From: Sporomusa malonica
Lineage (GTDB): Bacteria > Bacillota > Negativicutes > Sporomusales > Sporomusaceae
Length of the DNA: 64,000 nucleotides
Assembly (NCBI RefSeq): GCF_041428715.1
Contig: NZ_CP155572.1
Reading direction: 5' to 3' (one strand)
Positions 16,802-24,546 of this stretch are shown here, in pieces (the first letter of the stretch is position 1; each line of letters starts with the position of its first letter). The notes below the pieces were generated by a model that was given only the letters and a program-made list of their open reading frames with translations, was not told where the DNA came from and ran no database searches. A program made the position numbers and the translations under genes.

Positions 16802-18184
16802 CTACCACTTGACGGTACTAACGTCAAATCTAATTTGATCACGCTTAGCACGATAGGTAACTTTAGCTTCCCAGCAATGCAAATTGCGATACCAACTATA
16901 ATCAATATCGGCAACTTTGTCGTTATCTAGGTCATAGCTGTGACTGACCCCGATAGCGTTCATCTTGTCGATCTTATAGGTAAAGCCTGATGCTAATTCA
17001 CGGGATAAGTCGGTTTGATCATACTCAAATAATGCATCATTATTTTGGGTATAGTGATAACCAACCCAAGTATTGAGGCGTTCAGACCATTTTTTATCTA
17101 CCGTTGCATCAAACTTCCACATATCTCGCCTGGAATCATCATAGCTTTCACGCACATGTTGAATCCCTGTTCCTATATTTAGGGTTACACTTTCGCCAAG
17201 TTTAATCGTATCATGCTTAAAATATAAACTATAGTCCTGATGCCAACTTGTCTTCTGCGAATCACTCCACTTTCCATAGGCAGCAGTAAAGGTATAGCTT
17301 ACTGGCAGCTTGCCTAACCGATGTGGGTAATAGGAAAACTTAAATTCGGGCTCTTTCTTAATCCAATTACTATCATCATCGCTAAAATGTCCTTGAGAGA
17401 TACCAACTGAGTAGTTAGATTCGCGATCAATTAGTCCATAGTTTGGCTTAAAATGAGCCCTGGAGTAGTAGTCCAGGTTAACATAGGCAGCTAATTTGTT
17501 ATTAAACGGATATTCAATTCGCTGCTTAATAAACACACCGTCATCACTATCATAACCTAATTGTGGAAATACTACGCTGTCATTTTCCGGGGTTAAAGAC
17601 TGCTGGTATTTAGGAAGAGAAAAAATCACCATGTTCCCAATCCAGAATTTAGCGTTATAGGCAATCATTTTGTTTCCAGGCCAGATTTCAATTTTATCGG
17701 CGCTGATATGGTAGTCAGGCACGGTGGCTGGGCAGTTGGTGGCCGTGCCGTCGTTAATGATTAGCTTATCCGGGAACATGCTAATATTATTGCCGGAAAT
17801 ATAGCTTTTTTCGACTTTGCCTTTAGCTTTATCCATGCTGCCTGTTTTGAGCTTGTAGTTATATAGTGTATTTATTCCTGTAAGGGTTTTTCCTGGCTCG
17901 GAAAACAGAGCTTTATCCTTAACCCATATTTCACTTAGTTTGGTATTGCCGTTAACTTGTTCAGCTTCTACGCGCCGACCGTCATTAGTAATTACGACAT
18001 TGCCTTTGGCAAGTATCTCACCGGTTTCGTCGCTGAAGGATAAATCATTAGCCTCGATTACAATCGGAGCCTGGCTAGTTATCGCTTGCTTAGGTTTTGT
18101 CTCCTGGGCCTGGCTTTGATTAGCACCGCCAAAGACTATAGCGAAGGCCATTAGCCCAAGGATAATTTTATTATTATTAGGCAT
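16802..18184 (-). CDS. lptD: Compact LPS-assembly protein, LptD-like
   Basis: Outer-membrane LPS translocon component. A signal peptide (residues 1-26, ending QSQAQ) is followed by an OstA/LptA-type beta-jellyroll repeat (PIVIEANDLSFSDETGEILAKGNVVIT). The rest is rich in alternating aromatic strands that look like a barrel. At 460 residues it is far shorter than the roughly 780 of proteobacterial LptD. Cysteines are few (CPATV near residue 150 and one near the end), so the usual disulfide pattern is not evident. No lptE is seen. It lies upstream of hldA and away from the other lpt genes. Confidence 0.82.
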   Translation of the reverse strand: MPNNNKIILGLMAFAIVFGGANQSQAQETKPKQAITSQAPIVIEANDLSFSDETGEILAKGNVVITNDGRRVEAEQVNGNTKLSEIWVKDKALFSEPGKTLTGINTLYNYKLKTGSMDKAKGKVEKSYISGNNISMFPDKLIINDGTATNCPATVPDYHISADKIEIWPGNKMIAYNAKFWIGNMVIFSLPKYQQSLTPENDSVVFPQLGYDSDDGVFIKQRIEYPFNNKLAAYVNLDYYSRAHFKPNYGLIDRESNYSVGISQGHFSDDDSNWIKKEPEFKFSYYPHRLGKLPVSYTFTAAYGKWSDSQKTSWHQDYSLYFKHDTIKLGESVTLNIGTGIQHVRESYDDSRRDMWKFDATVDKKWSERLNTWVGYHYTQNNDALFEYDQTDLSRELASGFTYKIDKMNAIGVSHSYDLDNDKVADIDYSWYRNLHCWEAKVTYRAKRDQIRFDVSTVKW

Positions 18185-18293
18185 AGTGCTTAATATTCTC
18201 CTATTAGTAATATATTATGGGCGAGGCGTGTATCCTACTTTGTATTCTACATATCCCCCGTCATTCCTTCATGCTCTGCCTAGTAATATGTAG

Positions 18294-18320
18294 AAAAGCC
18301 GCACTTAGGCGGCTTTTTTG
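18294..18320. terminator. Hairpin terminator
   Basis: Arms AAAAGCCGC (18294-18302) and GCGGCTTTT (18309-18317), with T-runs on both strands. It follows the minus-strand repeat-protein gene and lies ahead of lptD. Confidence 0.75.
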
Positions 18321-18334
18321 TTAGTTTTTCGCGA

Positions 18335-19264
18335 TTATTTTACTCTAATACCATAAACTTCAACATCATCTTTGGTCTGGATATATAGCTGAGAGCCAAT
18401 AGGGATATTAGCCTCTTTACCGCTAATGAAAGCACCACCAAGGATGCCCACCGGCCCGAGGACAATCATACCTGCCACACTGGCTCCTGCGGCCTTAGCC
18501 ATTGATTTTGTTTCCTGTTTGGCTTTTTCACCAAGGATAGTATTTACTGTACTACCATCGATTGCACGAACATTATCAAAGCTTATCTCAAGCTTGGCGT
18601 CGCGGCCAAAATTCTTTGATTGGTCAACTTTTACTACTTTTCCGGTTCCGCTAGCGCCCTTTGGAAGAACAAGCACACCGCCGATATACACATCTTCCGC
18701 AATCCCTAAAGCTACAGTATCTCCCACACGGCTTTGCTTACTGCTCAAGGTTGAAAGGGTTTTAATTTTTATAAGAGTGTCTTTTGCGAGTATAGCAGCT
18801 ACCACTTCAAACCGGCCGTCTGTATAAGCAAGGTTTAGTAATTTGCTAAGGCGCTCATCCATTGATCCTGTTGACGGGCTGCCATTCATCGTTGTTTCAA
18901 GGTTTTCGATTCTTGTTTTGATAGGACTGTTGCTTACACGATGGGTAAGTGTCCATTCAACGCCATTGAGTTTAGTAAGGATTGACGGGGTTTGCTCGGT
19001 TGATTCGAAGGTGTGTGCATAAAGTTTATCCACACGGGGCAATACCGCTTCATGGGCTTCTTGTCCGTATATGTCCTGTTCAAGTTTATTTACCCGGTCA
19101 ATAAGTGCTCCTGTTTGACTTGCACCGTATATGTTTCTTTCGACAGCTGCCAGTTTGCCAATGACCGTAAGTTCGCTTGTTGATTGGGCCGATACAGGAA
19201 TGGCCAGTAATGATGTTAAAAGCATAGTGACGGTAATTAACGCTATTAGTTTATTTTTAAACAT
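18335..19264 (-). CDS. Secreted protein with IYG-type repeats, function unknown
   Basis: A 309-residue exported protein. The N-terminus has a signal peptide ending near VSAQS. Residues about 30-160 contain several related units of about 38 residues with the pattern L..VE..IYG and RV.KLE.DIYG. The C-terminal part is a beta-rich domain (VGDTVALGIAEDVYIGGVLVLPKGA) and a glycine-rich hydrophobic stretch. ATG 19264 follows GGAGG at 8 bases, while the longer frame to 19309 lacks a site. It sits next to the ompM genes and may be periplasmic or outer-membrane associated, but I do not recognise a characterised family. Confidence 0.75.
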   Translation of the reverse strand: MFKNKLIALITVTMLLTSLLAIPVSAQSTSELTVIGKLAAVERNIYGASQTGALIDRVNKLEQDIYGQEAHEAVLPRVDKLYAHTFESTEQTPSILTKLNGVEWTLTHRVSNSPIKTRIENLETTMNGSPSTGSMDERLSKLLNLAYTDGRFEVVAAILAKDTLIKIKTLSTLSSKQSRVGDTVALGIAEDVYIGGVLVLPKGASGTGKVVKVDQSKNFGRDAKLEISFDNVRAIDGSTVNTILGEKAKQETKSMAKAAGASVAGMIVLGPVGILGGAFISGKEANIPIGSQLYIQTKDDVEVYGIRVK

Positions 19265-19400
19265 GCCAGTTTCCTCCCTGAAAGATTTAGATGTTATTAA
19301 TTTCGGCACATAGGAGAATTTTCCTGCCGTTTTTAGGGAAGTAGACTAAGAAGTTTGTCACCGCTGGCATTAATAAGGGATAATATTACGCTATAAATAA

Positions 19401-19432
19401 GTAAAACCGCTAACATACGTTAGCGGTTTTAC
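19401..19432. terminator. Terminator of the first ompM gene
   Basis: Perfect 14-base arms GTAAAACCGCTAAC (19401-19414) and GTTAGCGGTTTTAC (19419-19432) just after the stop of the minus-strand porin. Confidence 0.85.
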
Positions 19433-19443
19433 ATTATTACTAA

Positions 19444-20628
19444 TTAGAAAGTGTAAACTAAATAAGCAAGTAAGTTTTCTTTTGAAGCAGTTTCATCATA
19501 GTTTTTCATGTCGTTGTATTGAAGTGTTAACACGCCATTTTTAAAGACGGTGTATTCAATACCATACTCGTAACCTTTAACGTCGTTGGATGCTTTACCA
19601 GCAGCGGCGGTGAAATCATAAGTTGTCAGGCCTTTGATATCGAAGCCAGCTTCAGCTTGTCTGTAGCCAACCCAAGCACCAAAGGAGTTAACTTCGTTTG
19701 CTTTGGCAACGCCGTATTTTACTTTAGCCATCGTAGCTTTGGCATCAATATCATTGACATCGTTTTTAGCAAATTCTCCGGAGATAGCGAACTTACCAAA
19801 ACCATTGTAGCTTATGCCAGCAGCAGTGGTTTCATATAATGCAGTAGCATCCTTGTCCTCGATGTATGAAGCAGTTACATTGAGGTTTTTAGCTACGTCA
19901 GCAGAAATATTGCCAATAGTGTAGTTCGCAACAGCTTTCTTGAAAGCGCCAGCAGTAACTTTGACGTCTTTACCAGCAGTTACAACCAAACCATCGTTGT
20001 TACTGGTAGTATCAGCAAGCAAGCCTTTACCAAGGTAGATAGGCTGACGGCCGAAGTTATAATTTACTCCTGCCACTTTACCTGTAAGGTAAGCTTGATC
20101 TAATGCTACAGTACCACCAGTACCCCATGCTGATTCGGTAGCAAGACGACCTTTAAAAGTTACACCATCAGCAACAGGTGCAGTCATCATTAAACGTAAA
20201 CGAAGCAGATTCTCGTTGCCGCCATCTTCAGTCCACTCATAACGCTCACGCACTTGGCCAGTGAACTTAATTTTGCTGGCATTCTTCTCAAGGTTGTCTA
20301 CACGAACGCCAAGGTTGTTAAGTTCTGTGCCAAATTCAGCTTTCAGAGCTTCAAGAGCTTTCTTGGTTTCCGCGTCCATTTTGTCGCTGTTAGCCATAGC
20401 TTTGCCTACGATAACGGCGATTTCATAACGGGTAAGAGTTTTGTCACCTTTGAAGGTGCCATCGCCATAACCGGAGATTACGCCGGATTTAGCAAGCTTG
20501 TTAACAGAGTCATACGCCCAGTGTTTAGCGGGTACGTCGACAAAAGGATTAGCAGGAGCTGCGAGAGCTGTTCCTGCTACGCTCATAGCAAATACTGCTG
20601 CCAGAGCCATAGCTGTTTGTTTTTTCAT
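19444..20628 (-). CDS. ompM: SLH-domain outer membrane porin OmpM (copy 1)
   Basis: A 394-residue outer-membrane protein that both forms a porin and tethers the outer membrane to peptidoglycan. A signal peptide ends at ALAAPA. One SLH domain follows (NPFVDVPAKHWAYDSVNKLA...GYGDGTFKGDKTLTRYEIAVIVGK), then a short coiled coil, then beta strands ending in VYTF, with the terminal phenylalanine used for Bam recognition. The SLH domain of this family binds modified peptidoglycan in Negativicutes. It is a paralogue of the next two, with its own leader and terminator, so it is probably monocistronic and highly expressed. Confidence 0.95.
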   Translation of the reverse strand: MKKQTAMALAAVFAMSVAGTALAAPANPFVDVPAKHWAYDSVNKLAKSGVISGYGDGTFKGDKTLTRYEIAVIVGKAMANSDKMDAETKKALEALKAEFGTELNNLGVRVDNLEKNASKIKFTGQVRERYEWTEDGGNENLLRLRLMMTAPVADGVTFKGRLATESAWGTGGTVALDQAYLTGKVAGVNYNFGRQPIYLGKGLLADTTSNNDGLVVTAGKDVKVTAGAFKKAVANYTIGNISADVAKNLNVTASYIEDKDATALYETTAAGISYNGFGKFAISGEFAKNDVNDIDAKATMAKVKYGVAKANEVNSFGAWVGYRQAEAGFDIKGLTTYDFTAAAGKASNDVKGYEYGIEYTVFKNGVLTLQYNDMKNYDETASKENLLAYLVYTF

Positions 20629-20713
20629 GTGTGTTTTCCTCCTTAGATTTTAGGAATTTTATTTTTTTGAGCTTCTAAGGAGAGACTATTATGAGTGTCC
20701 ATGTTTCCTCATT
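20629..20713 (-). promoter_or_regulatory. Structured 5' leader of ompM copy 1
   Basis: In the transcript, CTCCTTAGA (plus 20674-20682) pairs perfectly with TCTAAGGAG (plus 20639-20647), which includes the Shine-Dalgarno, across a 26-base loop, with one more G-U pair. Upstream lies the motif GAGGAAACATGGACACTC (plus 20693-20710), shared with two sister genes. The fold is inferred by hand. Confidence 0.6.
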
Positions 20714-20824
20714 ACATCTCTCAATATCTGCCTTAGTAATATATTCTACATTGTCTAGTTATTTCCTGCTAGCTAAAGCGAAATTTGTCGAAAAAATAAT
20801 TAAAACTATACATATTCAAATATA

Positions 20825-20853
20825 AAAACCGCTAACTAAAAGTTAGCGGTTTT
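20825..20853. terminator. Terminator of the second ompM gene
   Basis: Perfect 13-base arms AAAACCGCTAACT (20825-20837) and AGTTAGCGGTTTT (20841-20853), directly after the stop of the minus-strand porin copy 2. Confidence 0.85.
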
Positions 20854-20864
20854 CTCAGTCTTAA

Positions 20865-22109
20865 TTAGAAGCTGTAAACTAAATGAGCAAAGAAGTTTTT
20901 CTTATCTTTGTCAACACCAGCAGCGGCTTCTTTCAGTTCCAGATCATTGTACTGAACTGTAAATACACCATTTTTAAATACAGTGTATTCAACACCAAAC
21001 TCAAGACCTTTGACATTATCGAGATTACCAAAGCTAGCGTCTTGTCTTGCAGAGTCAAGAGTGGTAAGTTCACCTACATCGAAACCGGGATCAGCGTTTC
21101 TATAGCCAGCCCATACACCCAAAGATCCTACTTGATCTTTCTTAGCAGCGGCATATTGAATTTTTCCCATCCAAGCTTTTGCTTTTTCTCCATCGAAAAC
21201 CTTAGCTACATCAGAATCATTTTGACCAAATTCACCACTAACGGTAATATTTTTGATACCTGTGTAGTTTAAGCCAGCAGATGTGGTTTTATAAGCAACA
21301 GAATCTTTATCTTTAAGGTAGGATACGCTAAGATTAAGGTTATCACCTAATTTTGCACCCACGTTAGCAGCATAGAAGTTCAGATCAACATCTCCACCAA
21401 CATAGGCAGTGGCAGTGCTTTTGAAAGCACCTGCAGTAACTGTAACATCTTTACCACCAGTTAACAGCAAGCCATCGCAATTGCCGCTTGTATCTGCAAT
21501 TAGACCCTGTCCCAACCAAATGGGTTGGCGACCAAAGCTATAATCTAACCCTGCAACCTTGCCAGCGATATAAGCTTGAGTCAGCGAAGTTGTCGCACCA
21601 GTACCCCAACCCGAAGCAGATTGATAACGTCCATGGAAAGTTACCTCATCAGCAATTTGGGCGGTCATGTTCAAACGCAGACGAGTGGTAGAAGTATTAT
21701 CAACATCTTCCTGATAATCATAGCGTTCGCGAACTTCACCAGTGAACTTCACTTTGGAAGCATTTTTCTCCAGGTTATCTACACGAACGCCGAGGTTGTT
21801 CAATTCTGCGCTGAATTCAGCTTTTAGAGCGTCAAGGTTTTTCTTGGTTTCAGCGTCCATTTTGCCGCTGTTAGCCATTGCTTTGCCAACGATAACGGCG
21901 ATTTCATAACGGGTAAGGGTTTTGTCACCTTTGTAGGTGCCATCGCCATAGCCGGAGATTACACCAGCTTGAGCAAGCTTGTTAACGGAGTCATAAGCCC
22001 AATGTTTTGCGGGAACATCCACGAAGGGATTAGCAGGAGCTGCTAGAGCTGTACCTGCTACGCTCAGGGAGAATACTGCGGCCAAGGCCAAGGCTGTTTG
22101 TCTTTTCAT
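20865..22109 (-). CDS. ompM: SLH-domain outer membrane porin OmpM (copy 2)
   Basis: A 414-residue paralogue of copy 1. The signal peptide, SLH domain and coiled-coil linker are nearly identical (residues 1-115), while the barrel differs in loops and ends LVYSF. High identity in the N-terminal part and divergence in the barrel is the pattern expected of porins under surface selection. It has its own leader and terminator. It probably functions as the same type of tether and diffusion pore, perhaps expressed under other conditions. Confidence 0.95.
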   Translation of the reverse strand: MKRQTALALAAVFSLSVAGTALAAPANPFVDVPAKHWAYDSVNKLAQAGVISGYGDGTYKGDKTLTRYEIAVIVGKAMANSGKMDAETKKNLDALKAEFSAELNNLGVRVDNLEKNASKVKFTGEVRERYDYQEDVDNTSTTRLRLNMTAQIADEVTFHGRYQSASGWGTGATTSLTQAYIAGKVAGLDYSFGRQPIWLGQGLIADTSGNCDGLLLTGGKDVTVTAGAFKSTATAYVGGDVDLNFYAANVGAKLGDNLNLSVSYLKDKDSVAYKTTSAGLNYTGIKNITVSGEFGQNDSDVAKVFDGEKAKAWMGKIQYAAAKKDQVGSLGVWAGYRNADPGFDVGELTTLDSARQDASFGNLDNVKGLEFGVEYTVFKNGVFTVQYNDLELKEAAAGVDKDKKNFFAHLVYSF

Positions 22110-22196
22110 TTGTTTCTTCCTCCTTAGGTTTTATAAAATATTTTTTCGAGCATCTAACCTAAGAAGAGAATTACTGAGTGTCCACGTTTCCTCAAT
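22110..22196 (-). promoter_or_regulatory. Structured 5' leader of ompM copy 2
   Basis: AACCTAAG (plus 22156-22163) and CTTAGGTT (plus 22123-22130) form a stem that extends with G-U and Watson-Crick pairs to cover the whole GGAGG, giving about 12 pairs. The shared motif GAGGAAACGTGGACACTC lies at plus 22176-22193. The stem sequence differs from the copy 1 leader but keeps the pairing. Confidence 0.6.
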
Positions 22197-22472
22197 GCCT
22201 CTTCCTTCGGTCTGTGCTCATATCTTAGCGCCTACTTATTTTCGGCGGGAAGACCAAGTGGATTTAAAAATATGAAGATTTTACCTTCTCTGATTTAGTG
22301 TATTCTACGTCTGGGTATAAATTCCTTCTTATTATTTAGAAAAATTTAACAAGAAAATAACATTTTTTTGCACTGGTCAACAAAATTCATAGAAAATATG
22401 GCTGCAGGGAGGCCATGGGGTGAGATTGCCACGCTAGCGCTCGCAATGACGATTTGGGGAGTATGATTATAG
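22197..22472. other. Intergenic region before ompM copy 2
   Basis: Beyond the leader this stretch holds the likely ompM2 promoter region and one copy of the dispersed repeat at 22424-22450, which lies just after the stop of the YqgF-like gene. I see no open reading frame or RNA gene in it. Confidence 0.5.
22424..22450. repeat. Dispersed repeat, single copy
   Basis: The reverse complement reads GTCATTGCGAGCGCTAGCG followed by TGGCAATC. It matches the unit at 827-852 except for one or two bases. Confidence 0.6.
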
Positions 22473-22886
22473 TCATAGTCCTGAAAAATAGCGCTCGGCA
22501 AGAATTACGGCAACGTAATCATCTACCGGGACTGGTGGCACTTGCATGCTGGTGGGTATGAGGCGTTTTAAGCCTTGGGGCGGATTATTGACCCAGTAGC
22601 GTTTACGGGCCTCGTCTGTGGAGTGATGCTCGTTGACAGGAGTGATGGTGAGCTTTTGACCGTTGACTGCGATTGCGGCAAGTGACTTTCGTGCAGTCTG
22701 GGATGAGGTACCGTCGCCAATGACTGCGGTTGTTAGGTTGTAGGCTGCAGCCAAGGTTGCCACTGTGGTGATGAGTTCGGTAGTAGGGATAATTGCTTTA
22801 TGGATGATGCCAAGTTCTTTATGTACTACGGCAATACCACACTTTTCCCGGCCTGGGTCGATAGATAAGACTAGGTTTTCCTGCAT
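22473..22886 (-). CDS. YqgF/RNase H-like fold nuclease domain protein
   Basis: A 137-residue protein with an RNase H-like fold. It opens LVLSIDPGREKCGIAVVHKE, where the DPG and GIAVV segments match the YqgF/RuvX family, and keeps VIGDGTSS and a late DDYVAVILAERY with acidic residues at the expected third site. The canonical YqgF matures 16S rRNA. This one is more divergent and may be a paralogue with another role, since it stands alone between two porin genes. Activity is inferred from fold only. Confidence 0.7.
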   Translation of the reverse strand: MQENLVLSIDPGREKCGIAVVHKELGIIHKAIIPTTELITTVATLAAAYNLTTAVIGDGTSSQTARKSLAAIAVNGQKLTITPVNEHHSTDEARKRYWVNNPPQGLKRLIPTSMQVPPVPVDDYVAVILAERYFSGL

Positions 22887-22970
22887 TAGGTTTTGCCCCC
22901 TATCACTATATGCTGTTCATTAGTAAAGGTTTCCTCTTTTTGATGATACCACAGAATACTGGACAATACA

Positions 22971-22998
22971 AAAAGGACGCCACGAGGGGCGTCCTTTT
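22971..22998. terminator. Terminator of the third ompM gene
   Basis: Perfect 11-base arms AAAAGGACGCC (22971-22981) and GGCGTCCTTTT (22988-22998) follow the minus-strand porin stop by about 16 bases. Confidence 0.88.
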
Positions 22999-23014
22999 GC
23001 TGCGGAATGCTTTA

Positions 23015-24139
23015 TTAGAATTTAACGTTAACAGTAGCTTGGGTACGGGCGATATCTGTACCATCTTGTTTTTCGAAGTCTTGGTATTTAACAACCAGGT
23101 TAGCATTTTTGTCAATTGCTTTTTCAAGCTGGTATTCCATACCTTTGAAACCAGCACCAATTGAAGCTTTGTCCATATCGTTTTGAAGAGTGGAGTAACC
23201 AGTCATCATTCCATTGTCAACATCGCGATACATTGCGGACAGACCAAGTTTGTTAATTTTCACGCCATATGCGGAAGCCTTAGCGTCATCACTGTTTTGA
23301 TAGAACTCGGCATTAGCAGTTACACCGTTTAACAGGTTGAAGGAAGTGTTAGCACCATAGAACTCGGTAGCATCTTTCTTCATATAGTTAGCAGTTACTT
23401 TAGCGCCCATCAGATTAGTACCATATTGAGCTGCCATGATATCTGCACTGCCATCGCGGCCAGCAACTAATTTCAAGCCACCAGCTTGAGTTGCAACAGC
23501 GTTCAGGCTGGTATCAAACAGGAAGCCATTACCCAGCTTAAGGTCTTGACGACCAATGGTGTTAGTCAAACCAAGAGCATTGAAGGTTACGTTAGCAGTG
23601 TCAAGAATGATATTGCCTTGAGTACCACCTTGAGCAGGTTTAACATCGTAGCCGATATTGCCAGTGGTCAGACGAGCGTTAAATTTGAGGTTATCGCTAA
23701 TTTTGCCGTCAAAGTTTACACGAGCACGGAAGTCGGTATCTTGAGTTGTGTTATCACCGTAACGAACACGAGCGTCACCGGAGATTTTAACCATGTTGTC
23801 CACTTTTTTGTCAAGAGATTCAATCTTTACGCCCATTTCGTTCAATTCGGTAGCGAACTCTTTGGACAGTTTGTCAACGGTTTCTTTTTGGTCGTTGTTC
23901 AGACTCTTTTGCATTGCAGTAGCGATCATGGAAGCCATTTCGTAACGGGAAACAGTTTTGTCACCTTTGTAGGTGCCGTCGCCGAAGCCTGTTACTACAC
24001 CGGCTTTAGCCAACTTGTTTACAGCGTCATAAGCCCAGTGTTTTGCAGGAACATCGGAGAATGGGTTAGCGAAAGCCGGAACGGCGAAAGCTACTGTAAG
24101 TGCAGTTGTAACTGCTACTTTAAGAAGTCTTTTGTTCAT
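23015..24139 (-). CDS. ompM: SLH-domain outer membrane porin OmpM (copy 3)
   Basis: A 374-residue porin of the same plan: signal peptide ending AVPAFA, SLH domain (NPFSDVPAKHWAYDAVNKLAKAGVVTGFGDGTYKGDKTVSRYEMASMI), coiled-coil linker, then a shorter barrel ending VKF. It is clearly more distant from copies 1 and 2 than they are from each other. It has its own terminator and the most elaborate leader of the three. It is expected to tether the outer membrane and allow small solutes through. Confidence 0.94.
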   Translation of the reverse strand: MNKRLLKVAVTTALTVAFAVPAFANPFSDVPAKHWAYDAVNKLAKAGVVTGFGDGTYKGDKTVSRYEMASMIATAMQKSLNNDQKETVDKLSKEFATELNEMGVKIESLDKKVDNMVKISGDARVRYGDNTTQDTDFRARVNFDGKISDNLKFNARLTTGNIGYDVKPAQGGTQGNIILDTANVTFNALGLTNTIGRQDLKLGNGFLFDTSLNAVATQAGGLKLVAGRDGSADIMAAQYGTNLMGAKVTANYMKKDATEFYGANTSFNLLNGVTANAEFYQNSDDAKASAYGVKINKLGLSAMYRDVDNGMMTGYSTLQNDMDKASIGAGFKGMEYQLEKAIDKNANLVVKYQDFEKQDGTDIARTQATVNVKF

Positions 24140-24258
24140 TTGAAGTATCCCCCTTGAAATTTAATTTATTTTAAATTTGCGGGTGTTGCCACCGACATAT
24201 CGGGAGGTCTACCCGCTCAAGGGGGATGGCATCGAATGAGTTTCCACGTTTCCTCAAT
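24140..24258 (-). promoter_or_regulatory. Structured 5' leader of ompM copy 3
   Basis: Arms ATCCCCCTTGA (plus 24147-24157, including the ribosome site) and TCAAGGGGGAT (plus 24217-24227) pair over 11 bases. Inside are nested stems GCGGGT/ACCCGC (24179-24184 with 24211-24216) and CCGA/TCGG. The shared motif GAGGAAACGTGG lies at plus 24245-24256. This is the same design as the other two leaders with an unrelated stem sequence. Confidence 0.65.
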
Positions 24259-24546
24259 CTGTCCTTCCTCTCTTTGCAGGGCTTTTTTCTCGATACGCAC
24301 CTGCCGCATTCCGCAGGATTTATCTTAACATAATGTTGAGACATTTTCAATGTTTATAGGTGGTTTTGCCGCATGTAGTTTTTGGTAAAACCCTTATTTT
24401 ACGGCTTATTATTCAACATTGAAAGTTATGTCTCTTGTAGTTATGCAATTTACATAACTAACTTTCATGTTACTATGTATTCTGCAAAAAAAGAAAGAAT
24501 CCTGCTTAATAAACAGGATTCTTAACAGGTATATTATGTTAACTTT
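24259..24546. other. Intergenic region upstream of ompM copy 3
   Basis: AT-rich region that should contain the ompM3 promoter. It holds an inverted repeat with arms AGTTATG and CATAACT (24439-24445 with 24453-24459) inside outer arms GAAAGT and ACTTTC (24421-24426 with 24461-24466). The DUF3084 gene terminator lies at its right. No gene was seen. Confidence 0.5.
24491..24523 (-). terminator. Terminator of the lipid A/Lpt operon
   Basis: Arms AAGAATCCTG (24495-24504) and CAGGATTCTT (24514-24523), followed on the minus strand by a T-run. It lies after the DUF3084 gene, the last of the long lpx-kds-lpt operon. Confidence 0.85.

Noticed and set aside
23486..24157. Plus-strand open frame of 223 codons opposite ompM copy 3
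   Set aside because: It lies entirely antisense to a clear porin gene, has cysteine- and valine-rich low-complexity text and no ribosome site; it is a shadow frame.
20693..24258. RNase P or known riboswitch motif in the ompM leaders
   Set aside because: The GAGGAAA text is reminiscent of RNase P RNA, but the rest of the conserved core is absent.
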